Positions 26,041-35,221 of a stretch of 64,000 nt of DNA are shown here, piece after piece; positions within the stretch are counted from its first letter, which is position 1; each line of letters opens with the position of its first letter. The notes beneath the pieces were generated by a model. It made no database searches and had not been told where the DNA came from. It saw only the letters and a program-made list of their open reading frames with translations. The position numbers and the translations under genes were made by a program. The DNA is from Udaeobacter sp963725505 (GTDB lineage Bacteria > Verrucomicrobiota > Verrucomicrobiia > Chthoniobacterales > UBA10450). The DNA is taken from assembly GCA_963725505.1 (NCBI GenBank), contig CAVRYN010000006.1, forward strand, positions 191,266 through 255,265, in the 5' to 3' direction.

Positions 26041-29000
26041 TTAGATCCCCAGTTGCTGGCTTGAAAGATAATAGTACAGGCCACGCTGTGCCATCAGCTC
26101 ATCGTGAGTGCCAATCTCGGCAATGCTTCCCTGTTCGAGCACCACGATAGCGTGCGCTTCGCGAATCGTGCTCAACCGATGCGCGATCACAATCGTCGTG
26201 CGACCTGCCATTAATCGACCGAGGTTGTCCTGGATCGCGCGCTCCGATTCTGTGTCGAGAGCGCTGGTTGCCTCATCGAAAATCAACACTGGCGGATTAT
26301 TGTAGATTGCCCGCGCAATTGCGATGCGCTGCTTCTGGCCACCTGAAAGAGAAAGACCCGATTCGCCAATCTTCGTCTCGTAACCAAGCGGAAGACGCAT
26401 GATGAAATCGTGCGCCGCAGCGACTTGTGCGGCGGCAAGCACCCGATCGAGATCTGGCTCCAGATCGCCAAACGAAATATTGCGCGCAATCGTTTCGTTA
26501 AACATGTGATTTTCCTGAAGCACTATTCCCACGTGCCGGCGCACATCGCGATAATTGAGAGTTCTTAGATCGATATTGTCGAAAAAGATGGTCCCTTCCG
26601 TAGGCTCGAGCAGGCCGGCAATTAATTTAATGAGCGTCGTTTTGCCACAACCGCTGCGACCGACGAAGGCCACCATGCGTCCTGGGGCCAGGTCGAGGGT
26701 GATGTTCTTTAAAATATCGGGCGATTCGGGGCCGCCGTATTTGAAACTAACTCCGCGAAGCTGGAGGTGTCCTTCGAGGCTATGCACCGGGATGAGTCGG
26801 GAACGATCATGACCTTGCTCCGGCTCCTGTTCGAAAATATCGTTTAGCCGATTCAGGAGGACGGCGGCGTTTTGCAGGCTGTCCCAAACTCCGAGCGCGC
26901 GCAAAATTCCCGCGTAGGCCATCGCCGTCAGTGAGCTAAACGCCACAAAACCGCCAACGCTCAAGTACCCATGAATGACTTGCGTCGCGCCGACCCACAA
27001 AAAAATCGCAGTAGAGAGCAGACCGATGCTTTGCAGAACGCTGTCGTACGACATCACGATAAAGGTCGCCTTGAAAAGTTTTTGTGAGACGGAGAGAAAT
27101 TCGTTCAGCATGGCGTCACGAAAGGCACTCTCGGCTGATGCCGCTTTCACTGCCTCGATGCCTTTGATGGCATCGATTTGATGCGAACTGTATTTGCCCT
27201 GGCTTTCTTCCACCCCGTGATAGAGCGGGCGTAGCACCTTTACCGAAAAAATCATTAGCCCCACATAAACCGGGGTCGTCGCCAAAAACGCCAGCGTAAG
27301 CAGCGGGCTGTACATCGCCATCAAAATTACTGCGCCTACGAGAAAAACTGCTGCCAGCAAAGCGCCAACTCCCTGTTGGACGGCAAATTGCCGAACCTGC
27401 CTCGCACCATCGAGCCGGCGTTGAATGTCGCCTGTCCGGCGGCTCGTGAAATAAGTCATGGGAAGGGAGAGAAGTTTCCGGCTCAAGAAATCGAGAACTG
27501 TCGTATCAAGGCGCACGGCCGCAAAAGCCAGCAGATATTCCTGGGCGAGAGTGGAGAGCTGCACGAAGACGATGGCCGCGATCATGCCGAGCAGGATCGT
27601 CTTCAACAGGCCGACATCGTTTTCGACAATGACCTTATCGACCACCATCTGGGTGAACACTGGGAAGAGCAGTTGAAGGACGCTGACAGCGATGGCCAGC
27701 CCCAGCACCTGAAGCAAGATCACCTTGAATCGCGCAAGAAATGGAAGAACCCACGCCAGCGTTGGCTTGCTTTCCGGAGCTTGTTCGAATGCAGGCGTGT
27801 AATCGAACAGCGCAGCGTAGCCTGTCCACTTCGCTTCAAATTCGCGGCGCGGAAGTTTCCGCAACCCAACCGCGGGATCGGCCACGCGCACAAACTGCTC
27901 ATCGACATCGTAGAGCACGATCCAGTGGTTGCCCTCCCAGTGCACGATCGCTGGCAGGGGCATGAGCGAGAGATTGCGAAGCGAGATCTTCAGTGCACGC
28001 GCCGCCAGGCCGAGCTCAGTTGCGGCGCGGGAAAGTGCCTTGAGGCTGGTGCCGTCCGTAGCCGTGTGACAGAGCTGCCGAATCCGTGCCAGGCTTACCT
28101 TGCGGCCGAAATACCGGCAAATCATTCCGAGACTGGCTGCACCGCAATCCATCTCGTCGATCTGCAGGATGTGGTCGACTTTACGGATGCGCTTGCCGCG
28201 TTTGCGAAACAGTCCGCGCTCATCCTTGAACGGCTCTTCTTTCCCCTCGGTTTCGCTCGGAGCCTGCTCACTATCCAGCTCCACTTTGTTCTGTACCTGC
28301 GTTTCCGCAGGCAGCAGTTCGGTCATGAAATCAAGCGGAATACGCGCTTCGGTTTTCGCCTGGTAAAGCGCGAGTCGCTCGCTCAGCAGTTTGTCGAACT
28401 CGGGAAACCGGTGCCGTAAGTCTTGCACCGAGTTGGGTTCGAGGGAGAGCAATTGGCAGTCTGAGAATGCTTCTACTGACGCTGCGCGCCGCGATCCGTT
28501 TAGGATCGACAATTCACCAAAGAAATCACCCTCGCGATAAAACGCGAGGTTCCGCACCTGTCCGTCACCTCCGGCGAAGGCGCGCGCTCGTCCTTTCTGG
28601 AGGATGTAAAGGGGTCCAGCGTCGTCTCCTTCACGAATGATCAGGTTGCCTTTTTCAAATGTGATTGGTTTTAACTTGTCGATCACACTGCGCAACACAG
28701 CTGTCGGAAGCCGGCCAAAATTGCTGAACTGATAAAGGAAACTTTGCAGAGCCCTGTCCCGGCCGGTTGTCTCGACATATTGCTTCAGATCGGGTACGCG
28801 ACGGACGAGCTCCGTAAAATCATCGCGATCGAGCCGCAAAACATCTACCCCTGTACTGCAGCGTACGGTCGCGTTTCGGGTTCCACCCTCAGCTAAGGCG
28901 GCTTCTCCGAACGAGTCGCCCGGCTTTAGCACTCCCAGTGGGATTTCTTCACCATCAGGCTTAATTTTGAGCGCGCGCGCGCGTCCCCGCGTCAGAACGT

Positions 29001-29154
29001 AAAAGGAATCGGCCGGATCGTCCTGTTTTACAATCACGTCGCCGAAATCGTAGTGTTCTTCCTGCAGAAGCGGCTCAATCGCGCCAAAATGCTCATCGGA
29101 AAGAAAGCGGAAAACCGATGAACGCCGCAGAGTCTCGCTGTCCTTTACTTTCAT
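26041..29154 (-). CDS. ABC exporter with two cNMP-binding domains and a C39 peptidase domain
   Basis: 1037 residues. Two cyclic-nucleotide-binding folds (about 15-130 and 160-275, each with a GxxFGE-type PGDSFGEAAL / EGDFFGELSIL phosphate-binding cassette) are followed by a C39 peptidase (DEMDCGAASLGMICRYFG with Cys near 337, HWEGNHWIVLYD and VADPAVG completing the Cys-His-Asp triad), a six-helix transmembrane domain (about 480-760) and the nucleotide-binding domain (GRSGCGKTTLIK, LSGGQKQRIAIARA, VLIFDEATSALD). It would cut double-glycine leaders and export the mature peptides, with transport possibly gated by cyclic nucleotides. It overlaps the chaperone gene by four bases. Confidence 0.95.
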   Translation of the reverse strand: MKVKDSETLRRSSVFRFLSDEHFGAIEPLLQEEHYDFGDVIVKQDDPADSFYVLTRGRARALKIKPDGEEIPLGVLKPGDSFGEAALAEGGTRNATVRCSTGVDVLRLDRDDFTELVRRVPDLKQYVETTGRDRALQSFLYQFSNFGRLPTAVLRSVIDKLKPITFEKGNLIIREGDDAGPLYILQKGRARAFAGGDGQVRNLAFYREGDFFGELSILNGSRRAASVEAFSDCQLLSLEPNSVQDLRHRFPEFDKLLSERLALYQAKTEARIPLDFMTELLPAETQVQNKVELDSEQAPSETEGKEEPFKDERGLFRKRGKRIRKVDHILQIDEMDCGAASLGMICRYFGRKVSLARIRQLCHTATDGTSLKALSRAATELGLAARALKISLRNLSLMPLPAIVHWEGNHWIVLYDVDEQFVRVADPAVGLRKLPRREFEAKWTGYAALFDYTPAFEQAPESKPTLAWVLPFLARFKVILLQVLGLAIAVSVLQLLFPVFTQMVVDKVIVENDVGLLKTILLGMIAAIVFVQLSTLAQEYLLAFAAVRLDTTVLDFLSRKLLSLPMTYFTSRRTGDIQRRLDGARQVRQFAVQQGVGALLAAVFLVGAVILMAMYSPLLTLAFLATTPVYVGLMIFSVKVLRPLYHGVEESQGKYSSHQIDAIKGIEAVKAASAESAFRDAMLNEFLSVSQKLFKATFIVMSYDSVLQSIGLLSTAIFLWVGATQVIHGYLSVGGFVAFSSLTAMAYAGILRALGVWDSLQNAAVLLNRLNDIFEQEPEQGHDRSRLIPVHSLEGHLQLRGVSFKYGGPESPDILKNITLDLAPGRMVAFVGRSGCGKTTLIKLIAGLLEPTEGTIFFDNIDLRTLNYRDVRRHVGIVLQENHMFNETIARNISFGDLEPDLDRVLAAAQVAAAHDFIMRLPLGYETKIGESGLSLSGGQKQRIAIARAIYNNPPVLIFDEATSALDTESERAIQDNLGRLMAGRTTIVIAHRLSTIREAHAIVVLEQGSIAEIGTHDELMAQRGLYYYLSSQQLGI

Positions 29155-30242
29155 TCTGCGGGAGTGGAAACGGCACCGAGCCGTCGGTGCGTATATTTGC
29201 CGGTAAGCTCGGCGAAATGTCGATCAATGAGCCTTTGATCGATCCGGGATTTTACGTTTGGGTCATCAGGTTGGGGCTCAATTTTCTTAAGGATGCGACA
29301 CAGTTCAAATCCATCGCCACGAGCAAGGGGTTGGAGCACCTCCCCAGCCGAAACACTTAGGAATCTGTGCTGTGCATCGACGGGAAGATCTTCCAAAAGA
29401 AAGTCCGCACGTCGGTAATGATAGCGTCCCTCGGTGGCCACTTCTTCCATTGACATTCCGTCCTCGCGCACGCAAAACAGCGCTTCCCGGGCCGCATCGA
29501 GCGATTCCACCTCGATCATTTCGGTTTCGAATCTCGTCAAGGGCAGCCGCAAAGCTAGCAATTCGCGTTGACGTGCTTCAGGGACGAGCAGCGTGTCGCA
29601 ATGTTTCCCGTATGCTGCCTCGATCGCGAGCATTTCATCTAACCATTTCGAATCGCGTTTCAGTTGCTCGAGCCAATTTGCCAGTTGCGCCGATGTAATC
29701 CCGATCCGATGGAGAAATTTCCGCTTTTCGGCCGCAATCGTATCTGGCGATAGCTCCTTTCCAGCACAGCGTGCCGCCAGACGCACGATTAAATCACTGG
29801 TCATTCGGTCCAATTCTCCGGATAAAATTAATTCCGAAAGGAAGGACTGGCGTAACTCGGCCGCCGCAGAAGGATATTCTATTTCGTCGGGAATAATCTC
29901 TTCTTGAAGCGTGCTGGCGTAGTATTCACGGGTAAGGTAGTCGGCGAAGTCATCAAGCGTGAGGCCTCGATTTGCCAGCCATGCTTCAGTTTCCTCGGCA
30001 GTGATCAAATCGTATTGGTAACGAAAAGCTTCAGCTGCACTAGAAATCGCGGACTCGTCTGCCTCCAGGTCTAGCTCATCCGCCCGTCTTTCCGCTGCGA
30101 CTTGGTGGAGAAATTCTTTCCACTTTACGTCTAACTCGCCTCTGAAAATGGCCGCGTCGATTGCATCGCGCGCGGTATATTCCTGTTCTCCGCATGCACA
30201 CACTACCAAATCAAGGCCTGAGGTGGACTCCGTAAGCTCCAT
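29151..30242 (-). CDS. SurA/parvulin-like chaperone heading the exporter operon
   Basis: 363 residues. A helical N-terminal and central region typical of SurA-like chaperones (LDDFADYLTREYYA, LGITSAQLANWLEQL-type repeats) and a C-terminal parvulin-like domain (LSVSAGEVLQPLARGDGFELCRILKKIEP) ending in KSRIDQRLIDRHFAELTGKY. No signal peptide is visible, so it may act in the cytoplasm. Its stop overlaps the exporter start (ATGA). A role in keeping precursor peptides export-competent, or isomerising them, is inference. Confidence 0.7.
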   Translation of the reverse strand: MELTESTSGLDLVVCACGEQEYTARDAIDAAIFRGELDVKWKEFLHQVAAERRADELDLEADESAISSAAEAFRYQYDLITAEETEAWLANRGLTLDDFADYLTREYYASTLQEEIIPDEIEYPSAAAELRQSFLSELILSGELDRMTSDLIVRLAARCAGKELSPDTIAAEKRKFLHRIGITSAQLANWLEQLKRDSKWLDEMLAIEAAYGKHCDTLLVPEARQRELLALRLPLTRFETEMIEVESLDAAREALFCVREDGMSMEEVATEGRYHYRRADFLLEDLPVDAQHRFLSVSAGEVLQPLARGDGFELCRILKKIEPQPDDPNVKSRIDQRLIDRHFAELTGKYTHRRLGAVSTPAE

Positions 30243-30353
30243 TAAAAGGCAAAATTTCTACAGCATTTCGGAAAGAAAGTCGAGCCTGTCATTAAGCTAT
30301 CGCCAGCAGCGATTTGACCCGGCAAGCGTGCGAACGCACGGTTCGTCCATCCC

Positions 30354-31265
30354 ATGCCCAACACTTCCCTTGAGACTCTGCTCGCGAAATCGATTGATTA
30401 CGCGGGAATGTTCCCGCCTTGCAGCCTTGTGCTGGAGGCAGCTCTTCAGAATCAGGCGCAATATGTGCGCTCGCCCGATGCGTGGATGCTCAATACATTC
30501 GTGCTTCCCATTGAACAATTCGATGCGGCAAAACAACTCCTTTCACAGTTCGATCCTGCGCATCCGCTCCGTGTTGCGACACTCGGACCGAGAACCGCGA
30601 ATGCGGATGCCTTTCTTGAAACGCTCGAAGGAGTTGATGCGGCAATTCGTTCGTTATCGAGCAACGTCGATCTCGTAGCGATGAGTCACCTGGAGATGTT
30701 TTTACCCCATGATGTTGATCTTGCGTTACTAAAAGAGGCGAGATCGATCGTCGGTGATTTGCCAGTTTTCTGGGAAGCGCCGCCTGACATAGCAGAGCAA
30801 ACCGCTGCGTTGCTTGCGGAACACAATTCCGATGAGGACGCGGCAACGTTTGGTTACAAATTGCGCACCGGCGGAGTGACAGCAGATGCATTTCCAACTT
30901 CGGCGCAAATCGCCAGCGCGCTCGTGACGCCAGCTACGCATCAGCTCCCGATAAAGTTTACGGCAGGGCTGCATCATCCACTCCGGCAATTTCGTGATGA
31001 AGTGAAAACAAAGATGCACGGATTTCTTAACGTGCTTGGAGCCGCAGTCCTTGCGGCAGAGCACCGATGGGATGCCCGCCAGGCTGCGATTATGCTTGAA
31101 GACGAAGAGGCCGACTCATTTTCCTTCACCCAGGATTTTTTCGCGTGGCGCGACTGGAAGATCGACATAGAACGCCTGCAGTATCGCCGGAAATTCGTCG
31201 CGTCGTTCGGCAGTTGCAGCTTCGACGAGCCGCGCGACGATTTGCGCGCGCTGAATTTGTTGTAG
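30354..31265 (+). CDS. Conserved hypothetical protein beside fumarylacetoacetase
   Basis: 303 residues, soluble, no signal peptide. Starts MPNTSLETLLAKSIDYAGMFPP and contains VFWEAPPD, TFGYKLRTGGVTADAFPT, LPIKFTAGLHHPLR and FLNVLGAAVLA, which have the look of a TIM-barrel enzyme with a conserved KxRTGG segment. The stop codon TAG is provided by the palindromic repeat at 31261. Co-orientation with fumarylacetoacetase suggests a link to aromatic amino-acid breakdown, but no function is claimed. Confidence 0.65.
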   Translation: MPNTSLETLLAKSIDYAGMFPPCSLVLEAALQNQAQYVRSPDAWMLNTFVLPIEQFDAAKQLLSQFDPAHPLRVATLGPRTANADAFLETLEGVDAAIRSLSSNVDLVAMSHLEMFLPHDVDLALLKEARSIVGDLPVFWEAPPDIAEQTAALLAEHNSDEDAATFGYKLRTGGVTADAFPTSAQIASALVTPATHQLPIKFTAGLHHPLRQFRDEVKTKMHGFLNVLGAAVLAAEHRWDARQAAIMLEDEEADSFSFTQDFFAWRDWKIDIERLQYRRKFVASFGSCSFDEPRDDLRALNLL

Positions 31266-31316
31266 GGCGTCTGTGTCAGACGCCGGTGGGTTGGCGTTTC
31301 ACAGAAACGCCCTACA
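31261..31316. repeat. Palindromic element A, short TGTAGGGCG type
   Basis: TGTAGGGCGTCTGTGTCAGACGCC at the left, AAACGCCCTACA at the right. Its first TAG is the stop codon of the preceding gene. It is followed at 31317-31400 by a CTACGAAGAGCACGAAG...CTTCGTGTGCTTCGTGG paired-arm repeat. Confidence 0.85.
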
Positions 31317-31400
31317 ATTCTACGAAGAGCACGAAGTTCTTTGGAGGTGATTCTGAATTTTCTTTGTGGCCTTCGTGTGCTTCGTGGTTAAATCAAGTTG

Positions 31401-32666
31401 ATGAGTTCGCCGTTGCGTAGTTTCATCGAAGTCCCAGCCAATTCGCATTTTCCCATCCAAAATCTTCCTTTCGGTGTCTTTCAACCAAAACAGGGAAAAC
31501 CGCGCGTGGGAGTCGCCATCGGCGATCTGGTTGTCGATCTTTCCGTGTTGGAAGAGTTCGATCATTTTCGTTCGCCAGAATTTCAGGAACAAAAGGTCTT
31601 TTCGGAAGATTCACTAAACAAGTTTCTCGCGCTCGGGCGCCCGGCGTGGCGAAAGACGCGCGAGATCCTGCAATATCTTCTCTCAATTGAGACGCCAAAC
31701 CTGCGCGATCACGCGCGGCTGCGCGAAAAAGTTTTTCATGCGCAAAAAGACGTGGCCATGAAGCTGCCGGCACGGATTGGCAACTACACCGATTTTTATT
31801 CCTCGTATCATCACGCACACAATGTCGGCACGATGTTGCGCGGCCCTGAGAATGCGCTGATGCCGAATTGGAAATGGTTGCCCGTAGCCTATCACGGACG
31901 CGCCAGCTCGGTTGTTGTAAGCGGGACAGAGGTGCGCCGGCCACAAGGCCAAATCAAGCCGCCGGAAGCATCAGCGCCAGCTTTCGGCCCAACCAAAAGT
32001 CTGGATTACGAATTGGAAATGGCATTCCTGATCGGGCCGGGCAATTCGCTAGGCGAACCGGTGCCAATCGATCACGCGATCGATCACGTCTTCGGTTTCG
32101 TTTTAATGAATGACTGGAGTGCGCGCGACATTCAGGCGTGGGAATATCAACCGCTTGGCCCATTTCTGGCGAAAAACTTTTGCACCAGCATTTCGCCCTG
32201 GGTCGTTACGCTCGACGCGCTTGAGTCATTCAGAGAACCGTTGCCGCCGCAGGATCCCGAGCCGCTGCCGTACTTGCGCTGGAAAAACGATTTCACGTTC
32301 GACATTTATCTCGAAGCGTCCTTGCAAACCTCATCGATGAACGCGCCGCACGTTATCACTCAGACAAATTTCCAAAACCTTTACTGGAGCATCGCTCAAC
32401 AACTCGCTCATCACACCGTGAACGGCTGCAATTTAGAACCCGGTGATTTGCTCGCGAGTGGCACAATCAGCGGTGCGACTGAAGAATCGCGCGGTTGCAT
32501 GTTGGAATTAACCTGGCGCGGCGCGAACCCGTTAAAGTTGCCAAATGGCGAAACCCGCAAATGGCTCGAAGACAGCGACACGCTTACCATCACCGGCTGG
32601 GCCCAAGGCGACGGTTACCGGGTTGGTTTTGGCGAAGTAAGCGGACGCATTCTACCGGCGGTGTAA
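31401..32666 (+). CDS. fahA: Fumarylacetoacetase
   Basis: About 421 residues from ATG at 31401. Hydrolyses fumarylacetoacetate to fumarate and acetoacetate, the last step of tyrosine catabolism. The metal site is intact: Asp in IGNYTDFYSS, the two Glu in LDYELEMAFL, and Asp in NDWSARDIQAWEY; substrate-site HAHNVGTMLRGP is also present. Length matches the eukaryotic/bacterial enzyme. Homogentisate dioxygenase is not in the window. Confidence 0.95.
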   Translation: MSSPLRSFIEVPANSHFPIQNLPFGVFQPKQGKPRVGVAIGDLVVDLSVLEEFDHFRSPEFQEQKVFSEDSLNKFLALGRPAWRKTREILQYLLSIETPNLRDHARLREKVFHAQKDVAMKLPARIGNYTDFYSSYHHAHNVGTMLRGPENALMPNWKWLPVAYHGRASSVVVSGTEVRRPQGQIKPPEASAPAFGPTKSLDYELEMAFLIGPGNSLGEPVPIDHAIDHVFGFVLMNDWSARDIQAWEYQPLGPFLAKNFCTSISPWVVTLDALESFREPLPPQDPEPLPYLRWKNDFTFDIYLEASLQTSSMNAPHVITQTNFQNLYWSIAQQLAHHTVNGCNLEPGDLLASGTISGATEESRGCMLELTWRGANPLKLPNGETRKWLEDSDTLTITGWAQGDGYRVGFGEVSGRILPAV

Positions 32667-32738
32667 GTGGGGAAATTGCGCTGCGATGTGTCGCCGCGGC
32701 AATCGTGGGTGCACCGTCCCTACCATTTGTTAAACGCT

Positions 32739-33488
32739 TCAATAGCGCACGCGAACCAGAAACAATCCGTCGGCGGGAGCAGCAAAGCGGGGTGCGCCAA
32801 CCTGGCCGGAGTGCAGCCGCGCGGTGACATCTCCGACGCGAATTTTGCCAAGCGCGCATTTCACAAGCGAACCGACAATCAATCGGACCATCTTGTAGAG
32901 AAAACCGTCGCCATCGAACTCGATTGTTACGCAAGGACCTTTTTGCCGGACGCGCACAGAATTGATTGTGCGGATCGTGCTCTCCTCAGGTTTCCCGCGA
33001 TTGGCAGCGAACGCTGCGAAATCGTGCGTGCCGACGAACTGTTTTGCTGCTTTCTGTAAGATTTTTATATCGAGCGGGTGGGGGATGTGCCAGGCACGAC
33101 GGTACTCGAACGGAGGCAAAACGGCAGCCGACCAGATTCTGTAGCGATAGATCTTTCCTTTTGCCGAGAGGCGCACGTGAAAATCGTTCGACACATAGCG
33201 GCAACGAAGCACGCGTATGGCGGGAGGCAGCAGCGCATTGAGCGCTTTGATCCAACGCGCCGGTGGCAAAGGTTTACCCGACAGATCGACGTGTGCGCAT
33301 TGCGCGAGGGCGTGGACGCCTGCGTCCGTTCGCCCGGCCCCGTGAACGCGCACAGGCTTTCCGGCGACGCGTTCAAACGCGCGTTCGAGATGATCCTGAA
33401 TGGTATTGCCGTGAGATTGGCTCTGCCAGCCGGCGAACGGCGCGCCGTCGTACGCGACGATGAGTTTTAGTCGTCGTGCCATTGCCAT
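32739..33488 (-). CDS. truA: tRNA pseudouridine synthase A
   Basis: 249 residues. Catalyses pseudouridylation at tRNA positions 38-40. The catalytic Asp lies in GRTDAGVHALAQ, with DGAPFAGWQSQSHGNTIQ at the N-terminus and the FLYKMVRLIVGSL motif in the C-terminal half. Normal length. Followed by ruvX and manC in the same orientation upstream. Confidence 0.95.
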   Translation of the reverse strand: MAMARRLKLIVAYDGAPFAGWQSQSHGNTIQDHLERAFERVAGKPVRVHGAGRTDAGVHALAQCAHVDLSGKPLPPARWIKALNALLPPAIRVLRCRYVSNDFHVRLSAKGKIYRYRIWSAAVLPPFEYRRAWHIPHPLDIKILQKAAKQFVGTHDFAAFAANRGKPEESTIRTINSVRVRQKGPCVTIEFDGDGFLYKMVRLIVGSLVKCALGKIRVGDVTARLHSGQVGAPRFAAPADGLFLVRVRY

Positions 33489-33496
33489 CCTCGTGA

Positions 33497-33545
33497 TCCG
33501 TGATCGGTGAAACAGTGATCACCGATCACGGATCACTGATCACTC
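33497..33545. repeat. Short inverted/tandem GTGATCCGTGATC-type repeat
   Basis: Repeated GTGATC and GATCAC units (GTGATCCGTGATCGG against CCGATCACGGATCACTGATC) between truA and ruvX. The last bases lie in the ruvX stop region. Confidence 0.6.
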
Positions 33546-33967
33546 TTGGTTGCCACATTCCCGGCGCGGCTGTCGAGATAGCTTTGCAAAATCATTTGAG
33601 CCGCTACCTGATCCACGTAGCCGCGCGTGTGTCTTGTTTTCTTGCCTGCATCACGCAACGCCCGATGTGCTGCGGCGGTGGTCAGCCGTTCGTCCCAAGT
33701 GACAACCGGGCATGGTAGAATCCCACGCAACTTTTCCACAAACTGGAGAACTTCGGTCGCGGCCGCGCCGATCTGTCCATTCATCTGACGGGGAATGCCG
33801 GCCACAACGTGATCGACTTCCTTTTCGCGGACGATTTGTGCTACTCGCGATGGCGCGTGCGCGTTTGCCGGGATCGTCTCGAGCGGATGCGCAAGCAATT
33901 GTAATTCATCAGAAATCGCCGCGCCGATACGCACCCGCCCGAAATCGAGAGCCAAAATTCGATTCAT
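33533..33967 (-). CDS. ruvX: Holliday junction resolvase-like RuvX (YqgF)
   Basis: 144 residues, RNase H-like fold: ILALDFGRVRIGAA with the first catalytic Asp, VAGIPRQMNGQ, and VVTWDERLTTAAAHRAL containing the DE pair. Implicated in 16S rRNA maturation and recombination. The C-terminal end (DSRAGNVATKSDQ) runs into the neighbouring repeat, so the native stop may have been replaced. Confidence 0.93.
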   Translation of the reverse strand: MNRILALDFGRVRIGAAISDELQLLAHPLETIPANAHAPSRVAQIVREKEVDHVVAGIPRQMNGQIGAAATEVLQFVEKLRGILPCPVVTWDERLTTAAAHRALRDAGKKTRHTRGYVDQVAAQMILQSYLDSRAGNVATKSDQ

Positions 33968-33978
33968 CGCAGCTCACA

Positions 33979-35052
33979 TCATTGCAGTTCCGGCGGAATT
34001 TTGCCGATAAGCTCCTTGATCCTTTCAGCCTCGTGTCGGTCACAAATCAAAAGCGCATCCTGCGTTCGCACGACGATGAGATCATGAACTCCAAGCAAGG
34101 CTACTGCTGTGCCGTCATCCTCGAAAACGATGTTATTGCTGGAATCCAGCGCGGTGATGTTGCGGTTCGCGGTGTTTCCTTGCTTGTCCTTCTCAAAATA
34201 ATTCGCCACCGCTCGCCAGCTTCCGATGTCATCCCAGTCGAAGCTGGCCTCCACGACAAAGACGCGGTCCGCCTTTTCCATTATCGCATAATCGAACGAA
34301 ATGCGCGGCAGTTTGCTGAAGCGTTCACGTAAAGCCTTTTCGAAATTTTCCGGAGCGCGAACTTGGGAAATGAAATCCGCCAGCTCCGGCGCGTGACGGT
34401 TGAATTCACGGAGTATTGTTGGCACCGACCAAACGAACATCCCGGCGTTCCATCGAAAATTTCCCCTTCGCAAAAATGATTCCGCCAGATCAGGATTCGG
34501 TTTTTCGCGAAAGCGCACGACCCGATGGATCGAATCGTTGTCGGGGCGCTTGCGCAAGTATACCGGCTTTCCGTGTTCGATATAACCGAATCCGGGACAT
34601 GCCCAGCTTGGTTTGATGCCGATGGTTACAAGCCCGCTTGTCTCCTCGGCTGCCTCGGCAGCCAGGGCCAGCGTTTCCTGAAAAGCCGTTCGGTTTACAA
34701 TCACATGATCGGCGGGCAGAACGGCCATGATGGCTGCGTGATCGCGAGCTGCCACCCAGCCGGTGCCGAGCGCGACGGCAGCAGCCGTATCGCGTTTGGC
34801 CGGCTCCGCTACGATATTCTCCTTTGGAAAATTCCCGAGCAATTTGCGAACGGCGCTTTCCTGCTCCGCGTTCGTCAGGATCAGAGTGCGCTCGGACGGG
34901 ACAAAGCCTTCAAGGCGCGCCAAAGTTTCTTCGAGCAGAGTTTTGTCGGCGACGAGGCGCAGAAGTTGTTTGGGACGGGCCCGCCTGCTCAATGGCCAAA
35001 AGCGTTCACCGCTTCCGCCGGCTAGGATGAGCGCGTAAATCGAATTAGGCAT
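33979..35052 (-). CDS. manC: Mannose-1-phosphate guanylyltransferase
   Basis: 357 residues. Makes GDP-mannose from mannose-1-phosphate and GTP. The nucleotide-binding signature LAGGSGERFWPLSRRARPKQLL is at the N-terminus, followed by LPADHVI, FGYIEHGKP, FREKPN and the WNAGMFVWSV motif. The C-terminal isomerase domain of fused enzymes is absent. GDP-mannose would feed surface polysaccharide assembly, for which glycosyltransferase genes are present in the window. Confidence 0.93.
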   Translation of the reverse strand: MPNSIYALILAGGSGERFWPLSRRARPKQLLRLVADKTLLEETLARLEGFVPSERTLILTNAEQESAVRKLLGNFPKENIVAEPAKRDTAAAVALGTGWVAARDHAAIMAVLPADHVIVNRTAFQETLALAAEAAEETSGLVTIGIKPSWACPGFGYIEHGKPVYLRKRPDNDSIHRVVRFREKPNPDLAESFLRRGNFRWNAGMFVWSVPTILREFNRHAPELADFISQVRAPENFEKALRERFSKLPRISFDYAIMEKADRVFVVEASFDWDDIGSWRAVANYFEKDKQGNTANRNITALDSSNNIVFEDDGTAVALLGVHDLIVVRTQDALLICDRHEAERIKELIGKIPPELQ

Positions 35053-35067
35053 GTCTCTTAACTTTCT

Positions 35068-35162
35068 GTCATGTCGAGCGAAGTCGAGACATTCCGTTGA
35101 ATTACTTCAAGGGTGGCGCAGCGGAGTTCCTCGACTCCACCTCGCTCCGCTCGAAATGACAA
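35068..35162. repeat. Paired-arm repeat (GTCATGTCGAGCG...CGCTCGAAATGAC)
   Basis: Left arm TGTCATGTCGAGCGAAGTCG, right arm CTCCGCTCGAAATGACA. Related copies lie at 36770-36800, 36948-37018 and 44080-44166. Confidence 0.75.
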
Positions 35163-35221
35163 ACGCGCCTGGCGACAAAATTGCCGTTTCTTTTTCCCAA
35201 ACGCGACGTATATGGTAGGCG

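Noticed and set aside
27376..28419. 347-residue plus-strand open frame inside the ABC exporter
   Set aside because: Fully antisense to a protein with complete, recognisable domains; composition is that of a shadow frame.
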